A stretch of DNA of 64,000 bases, taken from the NCBI GenBank assembly GCA_001604065.1, contig LVAO01000006.1:1-64000 (forward strand), read 5' to 3'. The DNA is from Clostridiales bacterium Firm_09. GTDB taxonomy: Bacteria > Bacillota > Clostridia > Christensenellales > DTU072. Positions 61,301 through 64,000 of this stretch are shown here, in pieces. Each line of letters starts with the position of its first letter. The first letter of the stretch is position 1. Below the pieces are notes generated by a model. That model had not been told where the DNA came from. It was given only the letters and a program-made list of their open reading frames with translations, and searched no databases. A program made the translations under genes and the position numbers.

Positions 61301-62308
61301 ATGAAATCCATTGCTTTGACCGGCGGAGGAACCGCCGGACATGTTATGCCCAACCTTGCCCTCCTGCCGGAATTATATAAATATTTTGACAAAATCATTT
61401 ATCTGGGCGGAAACGGCATGGAAAAAGAAATTGTGCCCAGATACGGCATACGCTTTTTTGAAACGCCGGTCGTCAGACTGAACAGAGAAAACATTACCGA
61501 AAACTTCAAAATTCCTTATGTGCTTCTCCGCGGCATCCGCGAAGCAAAAACGATTCTGGAGGGCGCACGGACCGATGTGGTATTCAGCAAAGGAGGATAT
61601 GCCGCGCTTCCTGCCTGTTTTGCCGCTAAATCGTTAAAAATTCCTGTTATCACCCACGAAAGCGATTATACCATGGGAGTCGCGAACAAACTGATCTCGA
61701 TGTTTGCCGCGGCAACCCTGACCAGTTTCCCAGAAACTCCCGGCGGAATCTTTACCGGCAATCCCGTCCGTCCGGAAATCTTCCGCGGAAGCGCGTCCAG
61801 AGCAAGAGAAAAATACAATCTCCGCTCTCCGCACGTGATTCTGATCTTCGGAGGAAGTCTCGGCGCCGAAGCAATCAATCAGGCTGTGGAGCGCTGCCTC
61901 GACAATCTGCTTTCCATAGGCGATGTTGTCCATATCGCAGGCAAGGGTGCCATCGCCTCCGAACGCAAAGGATATGTACGGCTGCCATTCTCCGATGATA
62001 TGCCGGATTTGTATGCGGCCGCCGATGTTGTCGTCATACGTGGTGGCGCAAACAGCCTTGCCGAAGTCGCGGCGCTCGGCAAGCGCGCATTATGCATTCC
62101 GCTTCCGAAGGGCGCCAGCCGCGGGGATCAGCTTGAGAATGCCAGAAGCTACCAGAAATCGGGACTTGTGCGCGTTATGGAGCAGGATTCGCTGACTCCG
62201 GAATCGCTTTATGCCGCAATAGATGCCCTCCTTTCTGCCGATCCGCCCAAAGGAGTCTATCATCGCGCGAATGAGGCCATTGTAAAAGAAATATTGAAGG
62301 TTTTGTAA
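61301..62308 (+). CDS. murG: UDP-GlcNAc:lipid II N-acetylglucosaminyltransferase MurG
   Basis: Adds GlcNAc to lipid I to make lipid II, at the inner face of the membrane. The glycine loops LTGGGTAGHVMPNLAL and LIFGGSLGAEAINQ, FSKGGYAALPACFAAK, the acceptor site HESDYTMGVANKL and the UDP-GlcNAc site VIRGGANSLAEVAALGKRAL are all present. 335 residues. GAGG lies 6 bases before the ATG at 61301; the track start at 61157 is an extension through the repeat. It stands apart from other mur genes here. Confidence 0.94.
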   Translation: MKSIALTGGGTAGHVMPNLALLPELYKYFDKIIYLGGNGMEKEIVPRYGIRFFETPVVRLNRENITENFKIPYVLLRGIREAKTILEGARTDVVFSKGGYAALPACFAAKSLKIPVITHESDYTMGVANKLISMFAAATLTSFPETPGGIFTGNPVRPEIFRGSASRAREKYNLRSPHVILIFGGSLGAEAINQAVERCLDNLLSIGDVVHIAGKGAIASERKGYVRLPFSDDMPDLYAAADVVVIRGGANSLAEVAALGKRALCIPLPKGASRGDQLENARSYQKSGLVRVMEQDSLTPESLYAAIDALLSADPPKGVYHRANEAIVKEILKVL

Positions 62309-62324
62309 AATAAAGTCGAAGGAG

Positions 62325-62352
62325 TTGTGCAAACCACACGTTCTGCTATAAT
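62325..62352 (+). promoter_or_regulatory. promoter of the gene after murG
   Basis: TTGTGC (62325-62330), a 16-bp spacer and an extended -10 TGCTATAAT (TATAAT 62347-62352). Confidence 0.65.
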
Positions 62353-62373
62353 GACGGCATACAGCGAGGTTAT

Positions 62374-63693
62374 ATGTTCAAGAGCGCACCCAGAGTGCTT
62401 GCCGTCGTTCTGCTTGTTTCGATTGCGGTGCTGATGGTCATCGCAAGCAGTTCGGGCTTCACCGAACTTTTCAAAAAGGTTGAAGCAAGCACCAACCATT
62501 CCGACACACAAGAGCACGATACTCCTGCCGCATCGCAGGATGACTCTGTTTCCATCCCCGTGATTTCGTCCAATTTTCCCAAAGCACCGATTCAGGGCGG
62601 TTTGTTTGCCTATGTCCAGACATTGGAAGCGGACAGCGCTCTGACGCTGATGGAAGTTCACCAGAGCGCAGGAGGAATCCTGCTCGTCGTATCCGGCGCG
62701 CCCGCATCGGGAGACTTTACCGTAAAAAAGCAATCCGTCACCGTCGTCAATATGTCCGAGGACGGAACCCTAAGAGCCGCACTGACATTGGATACGCCCA
62801 ATCCCTCCTACTATGTCTGTTCTCAGCTGACATCCGACGGACTTGCCGTCGCGGTAAAAGATTCAACAAAATGTTATCTTTTTACCGTGGATTACGCGCT
62901 GGCGGAAAGCCGCTCTCTGGAGCTTCCTTCGGTCAATTCCGCACGTATCTTCCCGCTGTCGGAAGGCTTTCTGTTCCTTGCCGAACGTGCAGAGAATTCC
63001 GCAACGCTTATTCAGAACGGTGCAATAAAAAAGAGCGCCGCCATTCAGTCCGGAGAGGTTTTTGACATTGTCGAGCTTCGTTCCTCCCTCAACATCTTTT
63101 TGAACGGCATTAACGGTTACAGCATAGTGACATTGGATAAGAATCTTGCGGGCTTTTCTGTCATTTCGATACCGGAAAAACGCGCCTTGAAGCTTCAGCC
63201 GGTCACTGAATCCGGCATTCAGAAATATATTGTTGTCGAACAGGCATCCGGTTCTGTCTATCTCGCCAAATATACCGCATCCTTCCGTGAATCCGAATGC
63301 GAGCGTGTCTGCCTGGGAATCGCAGAGGGCGCCGAAATCTTTCAGAACGGCGAAAGCCTCCTGCTTCTTCTCAAAAGCACGACACCCAGGGTCTATCTTG
63401 TCGATTTGTCGCTTGGGGTCACTCTTTCTTCCTCCGCGTTTTATAAAGACATACGCAAAATCCATGATTGCGCATGCTATCCGGGCGGATATCTGCTCCT
63501 TATTTCCAACAACGCTGCGGACGGATCGCTCACTCTGACCGACGTACGCAATGACGGCTCCCTCTCTTCGAAAATTGTCTCCCTTTCCGTCGAAAAAGCG
63601 CGGTTCACAAAAAATGTCAACGGGACGGCAAGCATCGTCTATTCTGTTAAAGAGGAAGCAAATGTGATAAGGATTGCCGCTGTCTCTCTATAG
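62374..63693 (+). CDS. membrane-anchored, probably beta-propeller protein of unknown function
   Basis: 439 residues. One N-terminal membrane span (about 8-27, VLAVVLLVSIAVLMVIASS) and a Ser/Asp/Thr-rich linker (about 38-70) precede a beta-rich extracellular domain. The domain has repeated short blades (TVVNMSEDGTLRAALTLD, CYLFTVDYALAESRSL, VYLVDLSLGVTLSSSAF, LTLTDVRNDGSLSSKIV) suggesting a beta-propeller. No catalytic motif is recognised. GAGG precedes the ATG, and it has its own promoter. Probably a surface sensor or binding protein. Confidence 0.75.
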   Translation: MFKSAPRVLAVVLLVSIAVLMVIASSSGFTELFKKVEASTNHSDTQEHDTPAASQDDSVSIPVISSNFPKAPIQGGLFAYVQTLEADSALTLMEVHQSAGGILLVVSGAPASGDFTVKKQSVTVVNMSEDGTLRAALTLDTPNPSYYVCSQLTSDGLAVAVKDSTKCYLFTVDYALAESRSLELPSVNSARIFPLSEGFLFLAERAENSATLIQNGAIKKSAAIQSGEVFDIVELRSSLNIFLNGINGYSIVTLDKNLAGFSVISIPEKRALKLQPVTESGIQKYIVVEQASGSVYLAKYTASFRESECERVCLGIAEGAEIFQNGESLLLLLKSTTPRVYLVDLSLGVTLSSSAFYKDIRKIHDCACYPGGYLLLISNNAADGSLTLTDVRNDGSLSSKIVSLSVEKARFTKNVNGTASIVYSVKEEANVIRIAAVSL

Positions 63694-63697
63694 ATAC

Positions 63698-63745
63698 CGA
63701 TCGGGCGGAAGAAATTGTGCGGTTTTGTATGATGCAATTCCGCTC
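63698..63745 (+). terminator. possible terminator after the propeller-like gene
   Basis: GCGGAAGAAATTG pairs imperfectly with CAATTCCGC and is followed by TCTTTCTCC; a weak U-tract. Confidence 0.3.
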
Positions 63746-63827
63746 TTTCTCCATCGCTCCGTTCCGCTCCCGCCATGCACGGACAGCACAGTTGACCTGC
63801 TTCTGAAATATCAGTTGAGGGACATCG

Positions 63828-64000
63828 TCAGAACAAAGTGATACGCTTCAGTCCCGAACGTTCGGCATATTCCAGCAGCACTTTTTCGTATTTCTTATAA
63901 TCCAGTCCGTCGGCAAGCTTTTTGGCAAGCGCCACAAGGCTTACCGGAAGATTGATGCCTGCAAACCCCCTGCCGCTCTGGCTTTCGCCAAAGAAGTCGC
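63828..64000 (-). CDS. C-terminal end of a gene running off the window
   Basis: A minus-strand frame open from the window edge to a TGA at 63828-63830 (57 codons; ends ...YAERSGLKRITLF). The segment GDFFGESQSGRGFAGINLPV looks like a conserved enzyme loop, but I cannot assign a family from this fragment. Confidence 0.65.
   Translation of the reverse strand, partial: DFFGESQSGRGFAGINLPVSLVALAKKLADGLDYKKYEKVLLEYAERSGLKRITLF

Noticed and set aside
1-64000. tRNA, rRNA or CRISPR array
   Set aside because: No T-loop-like GGTTCGANTCC cloverleaf, rRNA segment or regularly spaced repeat array was seen by eye; a tRNAscan-SE and CRISPR-finder run would settle it.

Overview
The window looks like chromosomal DNA from a member of the Bacillota, most likely Clostridia-like. 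Evidence for this is the Shine-Dalgarno-rich starts (GGAGG), sigma-A type promoters, RNase J, a low-GC Gram-positive style infC-rpmI-rplT operon with a leader terminator, the Firmicutes-type GalT, YebC and YbaB/RecR, and the absence of outer-membrane genes. No rRNA, tRNA, CRISPR array, prophage or plasmid functions were seen. Most of the window is housekeeping. The accessory flavour comes from degraded IS5-family elements and a metal/Fe-S operon.

Layout. 1-431 is the end of a broken IS5-type element. 448-5705 holds a coiled-coil protein, nicotinate phosphoribosyltransferase and divergent galK/galT. 5759-9191 is dnaX-ybaB-recR plus a membrane protein. 9454-13562 (minus) has a GT28-like glycosyltransferase, RNase J and an MFS exporter. 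13746-16860 (plus) has a sugar nucleotidyltransferase and serC-serA. 16991-19110 (minus) is an Acr3 arsenite exporter with a two-part permease. 19350-20267 is a monoacylglycerol-lipase-like hydrolase, followed by a 410-bp IS5 deletion derivative (20347-20756). 20997-25239 (minus) is pstS-pstCA(fused)-pstB-phoU. 25439-27016 is a GPH-type sugar symporter. 27182-30285 (minus) is a six-gene operon: DUF5320-like, DUF134 regulator, two NifX-like proteins and two MinD/ferredoxin ATPases. 30529-34987 is a type IIA topoisomerase pair. 35223-39620 is pgsA-valS-minD-minE. 39835-42919 is ppx-maf-mreB-like. 42986-43939 is a 2-hydroxyacid dehydrogenase. 44188-53991 (minus) runs infC-rpmI-rplT, then spoU-yebC-proA-(small ORF)-pfkA-pfp-FnIII-like protein-typA-DUF1508 protein. 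54321-56204 is a two-domain acetyltransferase. 56268-56359 is a 92-bp MITE. 56447-60929 (minus) is hydrolase-GLUG lipoprotein-thrS. 61301-63693 (plus) is murG and a secreted or anchored protein. A minus-strand gene runs off the end.

How the genes work together. galK/galT feed galactose into glycolysis. A tandem ATP-PFK/PPi-PFK pair lets flux at fructose-6-phosphate use either phosphoryl donor. serC-serA draw on 3-phosphoglycerate. The pst-phoU operon covers phosphate uptake, and ppx covers polyphosphate/ppGpp. MurG, MinDE, the MreB-like protein and PgsA belong to envelope growth and division.

The points most worth a second look are: (1) the NifX/MinD-ferredoxin operon with two near-identical palindromes around its promoter; (2) the IS5-derived family of MITEs with identical ends; (3) three genes, including dnaX, with a -10 hexamer exactly 6 nt before the ATG and no Shine-Dalgarno, suggesting leaderless mRNAs; (4) a 39-codon membrane ORF wedged between proA and pfkA by stop/start overlaps; (5) a PstC-PstA fusion; (6) an MreB paralogue lacking the phosphate-2 aspartate. 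Everything here was read by eye from the sequence and ORF track; no database search was run.
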